Source: Verrucomicrobiales bacterium (GTDB taxonomy: Bacteria; Verrucomicrobiota; Verrucomicrobiia; Verrucomicrobiales; Verrucomicrobiaceae). From it: 13,998 nt of DNA. Each line of letters opens with the position of its first letter. Positions within the stretch are counted from its first letter, which is position 1. Below the pieces are notes generated by a model that saw nothing but the letters and a program-made list of their open reading frames with translations, did no database searches and was not told the DNA's origin. The stretch covers positions 1 through 13,998 of the forward strand of contig DMMK01000709.1 in assembly GCA_003453085.1 (NCBI GenBank), read 5' to 3'. This document shows, one piece after another, positions 8,401-13,998 of the stretch. The translations under genes and the position numbers were made by a program.

Positions 8401-11400
8401 CGGGCACTAGGCGGCCCTTCACGGCGGAAGCTTCCGGCACGAGGCTGTCGTCGGTGTCCAGCGGGATGGCGGTCACCAGCCCGGAGAGTTGGCTGTCGGC
8501 GCTAAAGTCGAGGTTCAGGGACAGCAGTGGGAACTGGGCACCTACCCAGGCCCCGGCGGGCTGCAGGGCATTGGCCAGGACGGCGGAGCCGAGGTCCCAT
8601 TCGTGGTGGCCGAGGATGGCGGCTTCCACGCCGATGAGGTTGTGGATGGCGAGGTCCGGGCGGCCGGTGGCGGTGGCGGCGACGGAGGTCACGGCATTAA
8701 GCGCGGGATCTGCCCCGGCGCTGAGGAAGGAGCCAGGCAGGAAGCTGTCGCCACCGGAGACGATCAGGGTGTTCGCGTAGTCCTGATCAAAGGCATCCAC
8801 CAGGGCGGCAAGGTTCGGGGCTGTTTGCGGGGCCAGCAAGCTGCCCTGCGCATCCGAGAAGTGCAAGAGCTGTAGGGTGAATGACACAGGCACGGTGGCG
8901 GCACCACGGCCAGGGGAACCGATGTCGGTCGCACCCGGTGCCTGGAAAGCCTGATAAATGCCGACACGAGCCGACACGTAACGAGGCGAGATGACGCCCG
9001 AAGGCACATCCCAGACAAGCGCGTCCGTCGTGGCACCGCCACCCGAGACACCCGCGTGACCGCCCAGTGCAGCCGAGCCATCGGGCCTCAGGAAGCCCTG
9101 CGCTGCGTAGCTAACAAAAAACAGTTCACGGCCTGTGTTATCAAACAAGGCAATGCCATCGTTCTGGCCCAGCCCAGGAGCATCCACCGTCTGCACGACC
9201 TGTACGGTGGGCTCCAGCCCCCACCAAGTGCGGAAAGCTGCCGGATCTGCCGTGGTGATGATGATGGACTCGCCCGCAGCGATACTGGTTCCGTTCGGGA
9301 ATGCCCAAAGCTGGCCTTCCGCAAAAGAGCGGCTTTCATCATCCCAAGTGAAGCCACTCAGGTTGACTGCGGCTGTTCCGTGATTGGTCAGTTCCCAATA
9401 GTCTGCTGCGCCGAGAGCATCCGAAGGGCTGGAGTGAATCTCGGTAACAAAGAGTGTGGGCGGGGCCACGTCGCCATCGTCTTGGACGGAGAGGGTGGCA
9501 GAGGCCAGGGACACGCCCGAAGCCGTTGCAGTCAGCAAAACCTGCTGGGTGCCATCTGCGAGGACGTCATTCACGGCGCTGACATCGAAGGAAGCGGCAG
9601 ACTGCCCGGCTGGAATGACTACGGACACTGGCACGGTCACTTCAGAAGCATCGCCAGAAACGAGCTGGACGGTGAGATCAGCCGCCAAATCGCCATAACG
9701 CTCGACGGTCCCGACAGCGGCAGCCGCGCCTGCTCCTTCACTGAAGGCCGCAGGTGCGACCTTCAGCAGCAGCAATGTCGCAGGATCCACGCCTGTGCCA
9801 CCGGAGCCACCGGGGGAACCCACATCGGTTCCCGTGGAGGCCTGAACGCCGCCGTTCACGCCTGAACTGGCGGCCATGTAACGAGGCAATCCACGACCCG
9901 AGTTTGGATCCCAAACCAAGGCTTCCGTCGCCGAACCACCGGCCGAAGCGCCCGCATGGCCCCCGAGGGATGGCTGACCATTGGAACGGGTGAACCCGCC
10001 TGCGGCATAACTGAAGTAAAAGACTTCGGCACCGGCACTGTCGTAAAGCACAACGCCATCATTCAGACCCAAGCCAGGAGCCCCAACAGACTGTAGGACG
10101 CGGGTGGTCGGTGGAAGGCCCCACCAAGTTCTGAACAGGCCGGGATCTGCCGGAGTGAAGACCACCGATTCACCAGGAGCGATGCTGGTGCCTTCGGGGA
10201 AAGCCCAGGCAAGAGCGGCATTGCGGTTGCGACCGGAATCATGCCAAGTGTATCCCGCCAGGGAGATGGTGGTGGAGCCAAAATTGGTCAGTTCCCAGTA
10301 GTCACCCACACCCACAGGAGCAGTGCCAGAAGGATTCGAATGCAACTCCGTCAGCAGAAGGTCTGAAGGCGTGATGACGGTGATGTTCACCATTTGCGCA
10401 GCGACGGCGCCGTCGTCATCGGTGGCAACAGCACGGATCACACGCGTACCAGCCTGGGCTCCGGACCACAGGAACTGATAAGGTGCGCCAGCCAGCTCGG
10501 CCAGCTTGGTTTCGTCATCAAAGAACTCCACCTTCACGACATTGCCGTCCAGGTCACCTGCGGTGGCGGAGATCAGGATCGGCGTTTCACTGCGAAATAC
10601 TTGGTTAGACTTGGGCGTGTTCAGCACCAGTGAAGGGGCCTGATTGGTCAGTGGTGCGCCGGCCACCCACAGCGGCTGCCAGCCTGCGACTGGCAGGCCA
10701 TCTCCATCCACTGGGCCTCTCACCTGGCCGACAAGGCCATCCACCGAACTGGTGACATTGGCACCTGTGGCTTCATCCAGACCGAAACGCCCAACCAGAC
10801 CGGCTGCGGTAACCACCGAGGAATCTTTCGTCGAAGCAATGTCTGCCGCACTGCGGGCATAGTTCCACACACGCACCTCATCGATGGCCCCAAAGAAGGA
10901 GCCTGCGCGCTGGCCGGCTGTGTTCAACGCCGCCCCAATGGCGAACCGGTGATTGCTGTCATAACGCGGCATGGCCCCAGGGGGGGTGCTGCGGGTGGCG
11001 ACTTGCACACCATCCAAAAAGAGCTTCCAGCCACCAGCTTCGCCATCGTAAGTCACCGCCGCGTGGTACCAGCGCCCATCCTGAACAGGCTCATGCGTAC
11101 CGAAGATCGGGAAGTTTGCCCCGCCAGCGACCACTCCCGGTGTGGGGAAAGCCTCGAAGTCGGCGCACAGCAGGCCATCCTGAGTGATGCCTACCAGATA
11201 GTTTGTATCCGTGTTGTTGTTGTCGGACTCACCGCGCCCCTTGGCAAAAAGCGGCTGCACCACAATCCCGCCCACGCCGGAACTGGCCGTGGCCCCAAGA
11301 CCCTCCTTACGGAACCAGCATTCGAGCGTCAGCCCTTTAGTTGGAGGGCCACCCACTCCCAGTTGCGGAGACGGATTGGTCGCCACATGCTCCACCAAGC

Positions 11401-12934
11401 CGTCGAAGAACAATGCCGTTTGAATCGGGGGGTTGACCGGATCCATCTGCACCACCGCCGTCACAGGCGAACTGCGCGGAGCCAGGCCGTCATTGTCCGT
11501 GGCGCGTGCCGTATAAATATAACGGCCACCGGCAAGATCTGTCTCCTGGACGGAATAAGGGGCCTCAGTATCCACCCCGATGTAGGTACCGTTCCGGAAG
11601 AACTCCACCTGGGCCACATTGCCATTAAAGTCAGAGGCATTGGCCGTCACAGCGAAGGTAGCAGGGCTGGTATAGACCTGCCCTTCCGTCGGTGAGGTCA
11701 AAAACACTTCAGGCAGGACAGGAGCGGCAAAAAATGCAAAGCTAAACATGTCCTCTCCAGGGGCTGCGCCGCCCTGGAGCACGGGCAGAGTCGCGTCATT
11801 GATGATGTCCCGGCTCTCGATCACATACCGGCTGTTCGCCGCATCCCACTGATAGGACACGATGTTGTCCATGTTGTTTAAGGCACCGCCTTCGGGACTG
11901 ATGAGCAGCGTCCCTGTGGCCGGGCTGCCTCCGGTAATCTTCAGATACCACCGCCCGTCAACAGTGACACCGTCAACAACGCTCCTTTCAATCTGAAAAA
12001 CACCCCCAGCAACATCGGTGGTTGCATCATTGTTCACACGGCCCAGCGCCAGCAAGCCATCCGTGCCCACCTTGTTCACCGGCAAATAGACAAAGGTCAC
12101 AGGGTCTTGCTCCGTCTCAGGACGAGCGAGGTTCGGGCTACTGGTACCGTTGTCACGGATGTGAAGACGCCAGTTGACCGGCTCCCCCGTAATTTCGTCA
12201 TTCTGCACCACGGAGGAGGCGTAATTGTCCTCATTCTTAGCATGGTTCACCAGCACGATGCCATTGGCAGGCGTGGCGGTGGGATCCACCGTGCGCAGAT
12301 CCAACTGAGTCACCCCAGAACCGATGTCAACGAGGTTGGCACTGAGACCCAAGCCTGCACTGCCATTGAAACGGTTCAGCGGCAGACCATTGCCGCGGTC
12401 GCCGATCCAGCCCGTGCCCCCCAGCCACTTGTCATAAGGGAAGTAACCAAAAGAGACGTTCGCATTGACTTCCGAGCCCTGCGCGGCCCGCGCCATGGCG
12501 AAGAAATAAGCGGTAGGAGGATCCGTCCCCGTCGCCGTAGCCACTGAAACGGTGGCATAAAAAGTGCCAAAGGCATCGCCCACGGAACTGTTGTCGCGGC
12601 CATTCTCAGACACGGAAGCGATCAGGGTGCCAGAGGTAAAATCGTTCTCATTGAGAAAGCTGATGCCGTAATCCCCACGGTTGGAGGCAAAAGTCACCGG
12701 CTCCCAGCGCAGCGTACTGCCAGGGCCACGGGACATCGTGATCGAGGTGGTCGTGTTCAGATTGTCATTCTGGCGGATCTGCAAAGTGCCAAACTGCGTG
12801 GATGGCGGCGGCGGCAGATCCTGAGCCACCGAAGATGATGGCAGCAAAGCCAGAAGGACTGCCATCGCCAGCCAGAAGGCAAGGCACACACGGGTTTCAG
12901 CAGCGATCGAAGTTCTTGGGGGGCTCATAGTCAC
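5471..12934 (-). CDS. Giant secreted protein: LamG, LTD, Calx-beta, 5'-nucleotidase-type metallophosphoesterase
   Basis: Complete gene of 2487 codons ending in TGA at 5471-5473. The longest reading starts with GTG at 12934; an ATG two codons later (12928) may be the true start, and no strong ribosome binding site separates them. A signal peptide is clear (hydrophobic core AFWLAMAVLLALLP, then SSSVAQ). Approximate domains: unassigned beta-rich module 40-410; Big_7-like Ig domain 412-498; LamG 502-720; second Ig-like domain 768-852; LTD 862-1038; Calx-beta 1050-1148; LTD 1160-1338; metallophosphoesterase 1352-1662; 5'-nucleotidase C-terminal domain 1718-1985; DSDGDGLTDIEEI Ca-binding loop near 2016-2028; putative Ig domain (LPPGLTFNATTGRLTG) 2035-2115; unassigned C-terminal region 2116-2487. 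No LPXTG, PEP-CTERM or other sorting tail is seen at the end (TASLLLQR). It is probably an exported phosphohydrolase or a phosphoester/nucleic-acid-binding surface protein. It is followed after 41 bp by its paralog. Confidence 0.95.
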   Translation of the reverse strand: MTMSPPRTSIAAETRVCLAFWLAMAVLLALLPSSSVAQDLPPPPSTQFGTLQIRQNDNLNTTTSITMSRGPGSTLRWEPVTFASNRGDYGISFLNENDFTSGTLIASVSENGRDNSSVGDAFGTFYATVSVATATGTDPPTAYFFAMARAAQGSEVNANVSFGYFPYDKWLGGTGWIGDRGNGLPLNRFNGSAGLGLSANLVDIGSGVTQLDLRTVDPTATPANGIVLVNHAKNEDNYASSVVQNDEITGEPVNWRLHIRDNGTSSPNLARPETEQDPVTFVYLPVNKVGTDGLLALGRVNNDATTDVAGGVFQIERSVVDGVTVDGRWYLKITGGSPATGTLLISPEGGALNNMDNIVSYQWDAANSRYVIESRDIINDATLPVLQGGAAPGEDMFSFAFFAAPVLPEVFLTSPTEGQVYTSPATFAVTANASDFNGNVAQVEFFRNGTYIGVDTEAPYSVQETDLAGGRYIYTARATDNDGLAPRSSPVTAVVQMDPVNPPIQTALFFDGLVEHVATNPSPQLGVGGPPTKGLTLECWFRKEGLGATASSGVGGIVVQPLFAKGRGESDNNNTDTNYLVGITQDGLLCADFEAFPTPGVVAGGANFPIFGTHEPVQDGRWYHAAVTYDGEAGGWKLFLDGVQVATRSTPPGAMPRYDSNHRFAIGAALNTAGQRAGSFFGAIDEVRVWNYARSAADIASTKDSSVVTAAGLVGRFGLDEATGANVTSSVDGLVGQVRGPVDGDGLPVAGWQPLWVAGAPLTNQAPSLVLNTPKSNQVFRSETPILISATAGDLDGNVVKVEFFDDETKLAELAGAPYQFLWSGAQAGTRVIRAVATDDDGAVAAQMVNITVITPSDLLLTELHSNPSGTAPVGVGDYWELTNFGSTTISLAGYTWHDSGRNRNAALAWAFPEGTSIAPGESVVFTPADPGLFRTWWGLPPTTRVLQSVGAPGLGLNDGVVLYDSAGAEVFYFSYAAGGFTRSNGQPSLGGHAGASAGGSATEALVWDPNSGRGLPRYMAASSGVNGGVQASTGTDVGSPGGSGGTGVDPATLLLLKVAPAAFSEGAGAAAAVGTVERYGDLAADLTVQLVSGDASEVTVPVSVVIPAGQSAASFDVSAVNDVLADGTQQVLLTATASGVSLASATLSVQDDGDVAPPTLFVTEIHSSPSDALGAADYWELTNHGTAAVNLSGFTWDDESRSFAEGQLWAFPNGTSIAAGESIIITTADPAAFRTWWGLEPTVQVVQTVDAPGLGQNDGIALFDNTGRELFFVSYAAQGFLRPDGSAALGGHAGVSGGGATTDALVWDVPSGVISPRYVSARVGIYQAFQAPGATDIGSPGRGAATVPVSFTLQLLHFSDAQGSLLAPQTAPNLAALVDAFDQDYANTLIVSGGDSFLPGSFLSAGADPALNAVTSVAATATGRPDLAIHNLIGVEAAILGHHEWDLGSAVLANALQPAGAWVGAQFPLLSLNLDFSADSQLSGLVTAIPLDTDDSLVPEASAVKGRLVPVTVVNKGGEKIGLIGVTTQLLASLTSLEGTVVKGGNTVNLDVLAAQIQPSINELSSEGVSKIVLLSHLNDLALERALAVKLADVDIIVAAGSETRLGDSDDTAVTFPGHEATFEDSYPLLAEDRNGTPLLIVNTDSEYSYLGRLVVDFDLEGRLITSSLPDRLPENGAFAATAANVAAAWGVAEANLATTAFAAGTKGAQVKQVTDAVQAVMTAKDSIVYGYSAVYLEGAAPSVRSQETNLGNLVTDANQQAVREIVGGSEAIVSLKNAGGITGPVGSINGQGGMAEKGPTLANAAVGKPAGAISKLDIENALRGNQKLMVFETTPAGLKAILEHSVSQGTNQAQFPQLGGVQFAWDPDLTVGSRVLSIALLKDDGSAGTPIYKAGNLGSGMLPGAPAVIQVVTLNGLANGEAGYPMKANGENFRYVLGGGTLGAVVSEGLDFTAVAQVPVNGLSEQEALAEHVQTRHGNLAQAYRVEESGAQQDTRTQNVNVRADTVPPVTGADSDGDGLTDIEEIMLGGNPTTRLRVGERVNLNLGLYAQAGQTLKMVGRLPPGLTFNATTGRLTGVLGGTAAFYDLQLQVLVGGKIVKTIIVPLVVEAFPARLLGSYEALLETATDLPQGIVRVTVTQSGLWSATLDLRGTARRSSKGSFELMSGSRQVSLPMVFKSSRTTPEVTVQMILDIDSPQVTGTHAGTASNGAVRGMRMATFGASPPTTRRMNVVLDAGTQDGVAYPAGLGWAKGTVTNKGAVNLAGELGDGQKMTLSLRLGVTGQSLAWVQPYKNKVDSYFGGVLPVPNVGQPAAMTPALESGTIWFKAADAKELSYDAGFAAPLPVSVIATAFDPVKTAVELETLLGLTASTLKVEIEGAGLSSSTGVPIVLPTAFKLATTFALTTFAPVNGPPVPWTGKINKADGGLTGTFTLPASANTLPGKAAATGILLRGLTDGTVGGGIVRVPVPGKKGQFRTASLLLQR
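5474..6590 (-). other. Unassigned C-terminal region of the upstream giant protein
   Basis: Residues about 2116-2487. It looks beta-rich and repetitive: short units of the type 'GxYxxLLE...GxVxVTVTxSGxWxATLxLxG' followed by 'GTHAGTASNG', 'YPAGLGWAKGTVTNKGAVNLAGEL' and, at the end, 'WTGKINKADGGLTGTFTL' and 'GIVRVPVPGKKGQFRTASLL'. I have an impression of similar C-terminal regions in large planctomycete and verrucomicrobial secreted proteins, but I cannot name a family. A surface-attachment or secretion role is possible, not shown. Confidence 0.5.
6990..7780 (-). other. 5'-nucleotidase C-terminal domain of the upstream giant protein
   Basis: Residues about 1718-1985. Family landmarks: SIVYGYSAVYLEG, then RSQETNLGNLVTDANQQ (the family's R..E..LGNL..DA motif), SLKNAGGITGP (usually NAGGIR), SKLDIENALRGNQKLMVFE (the L....L.F.N segment), TPAGLKAILEHSVSQ, FPQLGGVQFAWDP and NFRYVLGGG. 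In true 5'-nucleotidases this domain binds the nucleoside and closes over the metal site. Here it follows a divergent catalytic domain. Codon choice in this stretch (mostly G-ending) differs from the phosphoesterase module just upstream. Confidence 0.85.
7947..8881 (-). other. 5'-nucleotidase-type metallophosphoesterase domain with divergent metal-ligand motifs
   Basis: Residues about 1352-1662. Motif I is LLHFSDAQG (D1361, with Q1363 where a canonical DxH has His). Motif II is SGGDSFLPG (D1396). Motif III is ILGHHEWD (H1443-H1444-E1445 in place of GNHE). The fourth ligand region is LLSHLND (H1578). The last motif, normally GGHSH, reads AAGSET (G1602-T1605) and lacks both His. The domain ends with NTDSEYSYLGRLVVDFD. 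I recall similar substitutions in relatives that carry a choice-of-anchor I domain, so this looks like a family variant rather than recent decay, but loss of catalysis cannot be excluded. Confidence 0.85.
8910..9458 (-). repeat. Lamin-tail (LTD) module, second copy in the upstream gene
   Basis: Encodes FVTEIHSSPSDALGAA, then DYWELTNHGTAAVNLSGF, WDDESRSF, GESIIITTADPAAFRTWWGL, VQTVDAPGLGQNDGIALFD and DIGSPG. It lies directly before the phosphoesterase, whereas in the paralog the choice-of-anchor I domain intervenes. Confidence 0.8.
9811..10365 (-). repeat. Lamin-tail (LTD) module, first copy in the upstream gene
   Basis: Encodes LLLTELHSNPSGTAPVGVG, then DYWELTNFGSTTISLAGY, WHDSGRNRN, GESVVFTPADPGLFRTWWGL, GLNDGVVLYDSAG, SLGGHAGASAGGS and DVGSPG. 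It is paired with a second LTD 350 bp further on, across a Calx-beta domain, exactly as in the paralog. Confidence 0.8.
10775..11425 (-). other. LamG / concanavalin-like lectin domain of the upstream giant protein
   Basis: Encodes TALFFDGLVEHV, LGVGGPPTKGLTLECWFRKE, FAKGRGESDNNNTDTNY, DGRWYHAAVTYDGEAGGWKL, FLDGVQVA and AIDEVRVWNYARSAADIAST. It aligns along its whole length with the LamG domain at 3370-4022, including GGPP before the ECWFRKEG segment. Adhesion or glycan binding is the usual role of the fold; nothing here fixes the ligand. Confidence 0.85.
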
Positions 12935-13126
12935 GAGCCGCCATACAAAGCACCCTGAAAGCCTTTAGCGATGTGATTAGCGTGACGAAATTGACGATCA
13001 ACAGGTTACAGTTTTTTCACACTTCATGTTCGCGCCTTGGCATCGCCCAAGCCTAACAAACAATGCAATGTGATAACACCTGCTGTTCCCACCCATTCTA
13101 CCATGGATCTGTGTCCGGGTCACCTC

Positions 13127-13184
13127 TCCTGCGCATGACAGACAGCACGAGAGCTTTGCCGCCGCTGCACAGGACAGCTTCTCG
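13127..13184. repeat. Two competing inverted repeats in the leader region
   Basis: Arm tcctgcgc (13127-13134) can pair with gcacagga (13167-13174) over 8 bp, read on the minus strand with one G-U pair. Arm cgagagct (13148-13155) can pair with agcttctcg (13176-13184), 8 bp with one bulged base. The two pairings interleave, so they are either mutually exclusive or form a pseudoknot. Confidence 0.45.
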
Positions 13185-13196
13185 TCTTTCCCCTCG

Positions 13197-13211
13197 GACC
13201 CACTTTGGGTC
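13197..13211. repeat. Perfect 6-bp inverted repeat with a 3-nt loop
   Basis: gaccca-ctt-tgggtc. It is not followed by a T-run on either strand, so it does not look like an intrinsic terminator. Confidence 0.6.
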
Positions 13212-13223
13212 ATCGGTCTCACC

Positions 13224-13236
13224 ACTCCGTCGGAGT
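13224..13236. repeat. 13-bp palindrome
   Basis: actccg-t-cggagt has perfect 6-bp arms around one central base. This compact symmetry suits a dimeric regulator's operator better than an RNA hairpin, because the loop is a single base. Possible regulatory site; no family assigned. Confidence 0.45.
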
Positions 13237-13352
13237 TCCATTCGCCAGCCCTTGGCAAGGCTGCTGTACTTTCCACAAAAATGCTCCGATGATGCCATCA
13301 CGCAGTGTTCCCGCTTGAGGTGATCCGGCTCGTTTTCCTGCCTTTTGTCTCC

Positions 13353-13367
13353 CCTTGATTTTCAAGG
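13353..13367 (-). terminator. Weak hairpin just after the tRNA(CAT) 3' end
   Basis: On the minus strand, CCTTGA-AAA-TCAAGG starts immediately after the encoded CCA of the tRNA at 13368. A 6-bp stem and 3-nt loop in this position suggest a processing or termination signal, but no U-tract follows (next is GGAGACAAAAGG), so the call is tentative. Confidence 0.3.
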
Positions 13368-13442
<75 letters not shown>

Positions 13443-13456
13443 GTGTGTTATTTTTA

Positions 13457-13531
13457 TGGCTCCTGAGGTAGGGTTCGAACCTACGACCTAGTGGTTAACA
13501 GCCACCCGCTCTACCGCTGAGCTACTCAGGA
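13457..13531 (-). tRNA. tRNA-Asn (anticodon GTT)
   Basis: Complete 75-nt cloverleaf with encoded CCA. The acceptor stem TCCTGAG/CTCAGGA, D stem GCTC/GAGC and T stem GTAGG/CCTAC are fully paired. The anticodon stem GGTGG/CCACT has a single terminal G-T pair. The anticodon loop CTGTTAA gives anticodon GTT, and the discriminator base is G, as expected for Asn. It is the first tRNA of a two-tRNA unit and has a good promoter upstream. Confidence 0.97.
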
Positions 13532-13562
13532 GTGTGGTTCCGTTCTTGTGAAACGGGCCGCC

Positions 13563-13591
13563 ATTCTGCACTGCCGGGGCGCATCTGGCAA
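13563..13591 (-). promoter_or_regulatory. Sigma70-type promoter for the tRNA-Asn / tRNA(CAT) unit
   Basis: On the minus strand, TTGCCA (-35, 5/6 match) and CAGAAT (-10, 4/6 match) are separated by exactly 17 bp. The -10 box ends about 31 bp before the tRNA-Asn 5' end, leaving a leader of about 20-25 nt. A small stem, CCGTT/AACGG, lies in that leader (13539-13555). Confidence 0.6.
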
Positions 13592-13635
13592 GCGATTGTT
13601 TTATGTTTCACGCTTCTGGGGAAGGATGGCCAGAT

Positions 13636-13998
13636 TCAGGCCTCCCTGCCCCGAAGTCCCCTCCGGCTGGCGATCAATCCGTGCCGGGGCGCAAAAATGA
13701 AGGCCAGGACGAAAAACAGGGCCTGGGCCAGCACGATGCAGGCACCGGTGGAGCCATTGATGAAAAAACTCACGTAAACGCCCAGGCAGCTCGCCAGCAC
13801 GGAGGAGGCGGCCGCGAGGGTGAGCATCCAGTCGAAACGATCCGTCAGCAGCCGGGCGGTGCAGCCGGGGGTGATGAGCATGGCCACGACGAGGATGATG
13901 CCCACGGCCTGGAGTGAAGCGACGATGGTGGTCGCCAGGACGGCCAGCAGGATGTAGTAAAGCAGGTTTGGATTCAGGCCGATGGCGCGAGCCTGGGG
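13636..13998 (-). CDS. ABC-3 family metal (Mn/Zn/Fe) transporter permease, C-terminal 120 residues
   Basis: The frame is open from the right window edge to TGA at 13636-13638, so the N-terminal half lies outside. The visible part reads ARAIGLNPNLLYYILLAVLA, then TTIVASLQAVGIILVVAMLI, TPGCTARLLTDRFD, a hydrophobic segment, SFFINGSTGACIVLAQALFF, VLAFIFAPRHGL and a short basic tail. This is the characteristic end of TroC/MntB/ZnuB-type permeases: the 'A.GL', 'T.V.SLQ.VG..LV.A.LI.P..TA.LLT.R' and 'YLS....STG..IVL....F....LFAPR' signatures. Several membrane segments are evident. It would pair with an ATP-binding protein and a metal-binding lipoprotein, presumably encoded upstream outside the window. 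The exact metal cannot be told from this part. No DtxR-like C-terminal extension is present. Confidence 0.9.
   Translation of the reverse strand, partial: PQARAIGLNPNLLYYILLAVLATTIVASLQAVGIILVVAMLITPGCTARLLTDRFDWMLTLAAASSVLASCLGVYVSFFINGSTGACIVLAQALFFVLAFIFAPRHGLIASRRGLRGREA

Larger units (their letters stand above)
12935..13367. other. Gene-free interval between tRNA(CAT) and the giant genes; hairpin-rich
   Basis: About 430 bp with no convincing gene on either strand. The short open frames here have no recognisable product and some run into the tRNA gene. The interval should hold the promoter and leader of the giant-gene operon, but I found no sigma70-like -35/-10 pair good enough to call. 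It contains several compact inverted repeats between about 13127 and 13262 (listed separately) and a direct repeat CGTCA-N4-CGTCA on the minus strand near 12982-12995. Confidence 0.6.

Noticed and set aside
12960..13010. Possible promoter TTGATC ... TAATCA on the minus strand upstream of the giant gene
   Set aside because: The spacing is 16 bp but the -10 box matches the consensus at only two of six positions, which is too weak to call.
12998..13323. Short open frames on both strands in the gap (92, 86 and 67 codons)
   Set aside because: They overlap each other, match nothing I recognise, have no convincing ribosome binding site, and one runs through the hairpin cluster.
13545..13610. Inverted repeat gtgaaac / gtttcac between the permease and tRNA-Asn, as a terminator
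   Set aside because: The arms are only 7-8 bp and about 50 bp apart, with no T-run after them. They also flank the better-supported tRNA promoter.
13636..13998. Functional link between the Mn/Zn-type permease and the metal-dependent phosphoesterase genes
   Set aside because: It is tempting because both involve divalent metals, but the two are separated by two tRNA genes with their own promoter and by 430 bp of non-coding DNA. Adjacency alone does not support a shared role.

Overview
Nearly all of this 14-kb window lies on one strand (minus) and is filled by two giant, secreted, multidomain proteins encoded in tandem. Two tRNA genes and the end of a metal-transport permease lie upstream. The reading order on the minus strand is: ABC-3 family Mn/Zn-type permease (partial, runs off the right edge), tRNA-Asn(GTT), tRNA(CAT), a gene-free stretch of about 430 bp, a 2487-codon gene (5471-12934), a 41-bp gap, and a second giant gene (1-5429) whose frame stays open off the left edge after 1809 visible codons.

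The two giant proteins are paralogs with the same order of modules: Sec signal peptide, an unassigned beta-rich N-terminal module of roughly 370-410 residues, a bacterial Ig-like domain (Big_7 type), a LamG/concanavalin-like domain, a second Ig-like domain, a lamin-tail domain (LTD), a Calx-beta-like domain, and a second LTD. After the second LTD they differ. The upstream gene goes straight into a 5'-nucleotidase-type metallophosphoesterase, a 5'-nucleotidase C-terminal domain, a Ca-binding DxDxDG-type loop, a putative Ig domain and an unassigned C-terminal region of about 370 residues. The downstream gene has a beta-propeller-like domain of about 490 residues, of the 'choice-of-anchor I' type, placed between the second LTD and the point where the same phosphoesterase begins, exactly at the window edge. 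Both products are probably exported and act on the cell surface or outside the cell, perhaps on phosphoesters, nucleotides or DNA. The metal-ligand motifs of the phosphoesterase are non-canonical, so catalysis is not assured.

The organism is probably a member of the Verrucomicrobiota (or the wider PVC group). This is inference from the architecture (giant LamG/LTD/Calx-beta/Ig proteins with no sortase or PEP-CTERM tail), the moderately high GC content and the weak ribosome binding sites; no single marker gene fixes it. There are no insertion sequences, phage genes, CRISPR arrays or rRNA genes. The main points of interest are the modular paralogy, a change in codon choice between modules, the divergent active-site motifs, and a hairpin-rich leader upstream of the giant genes.
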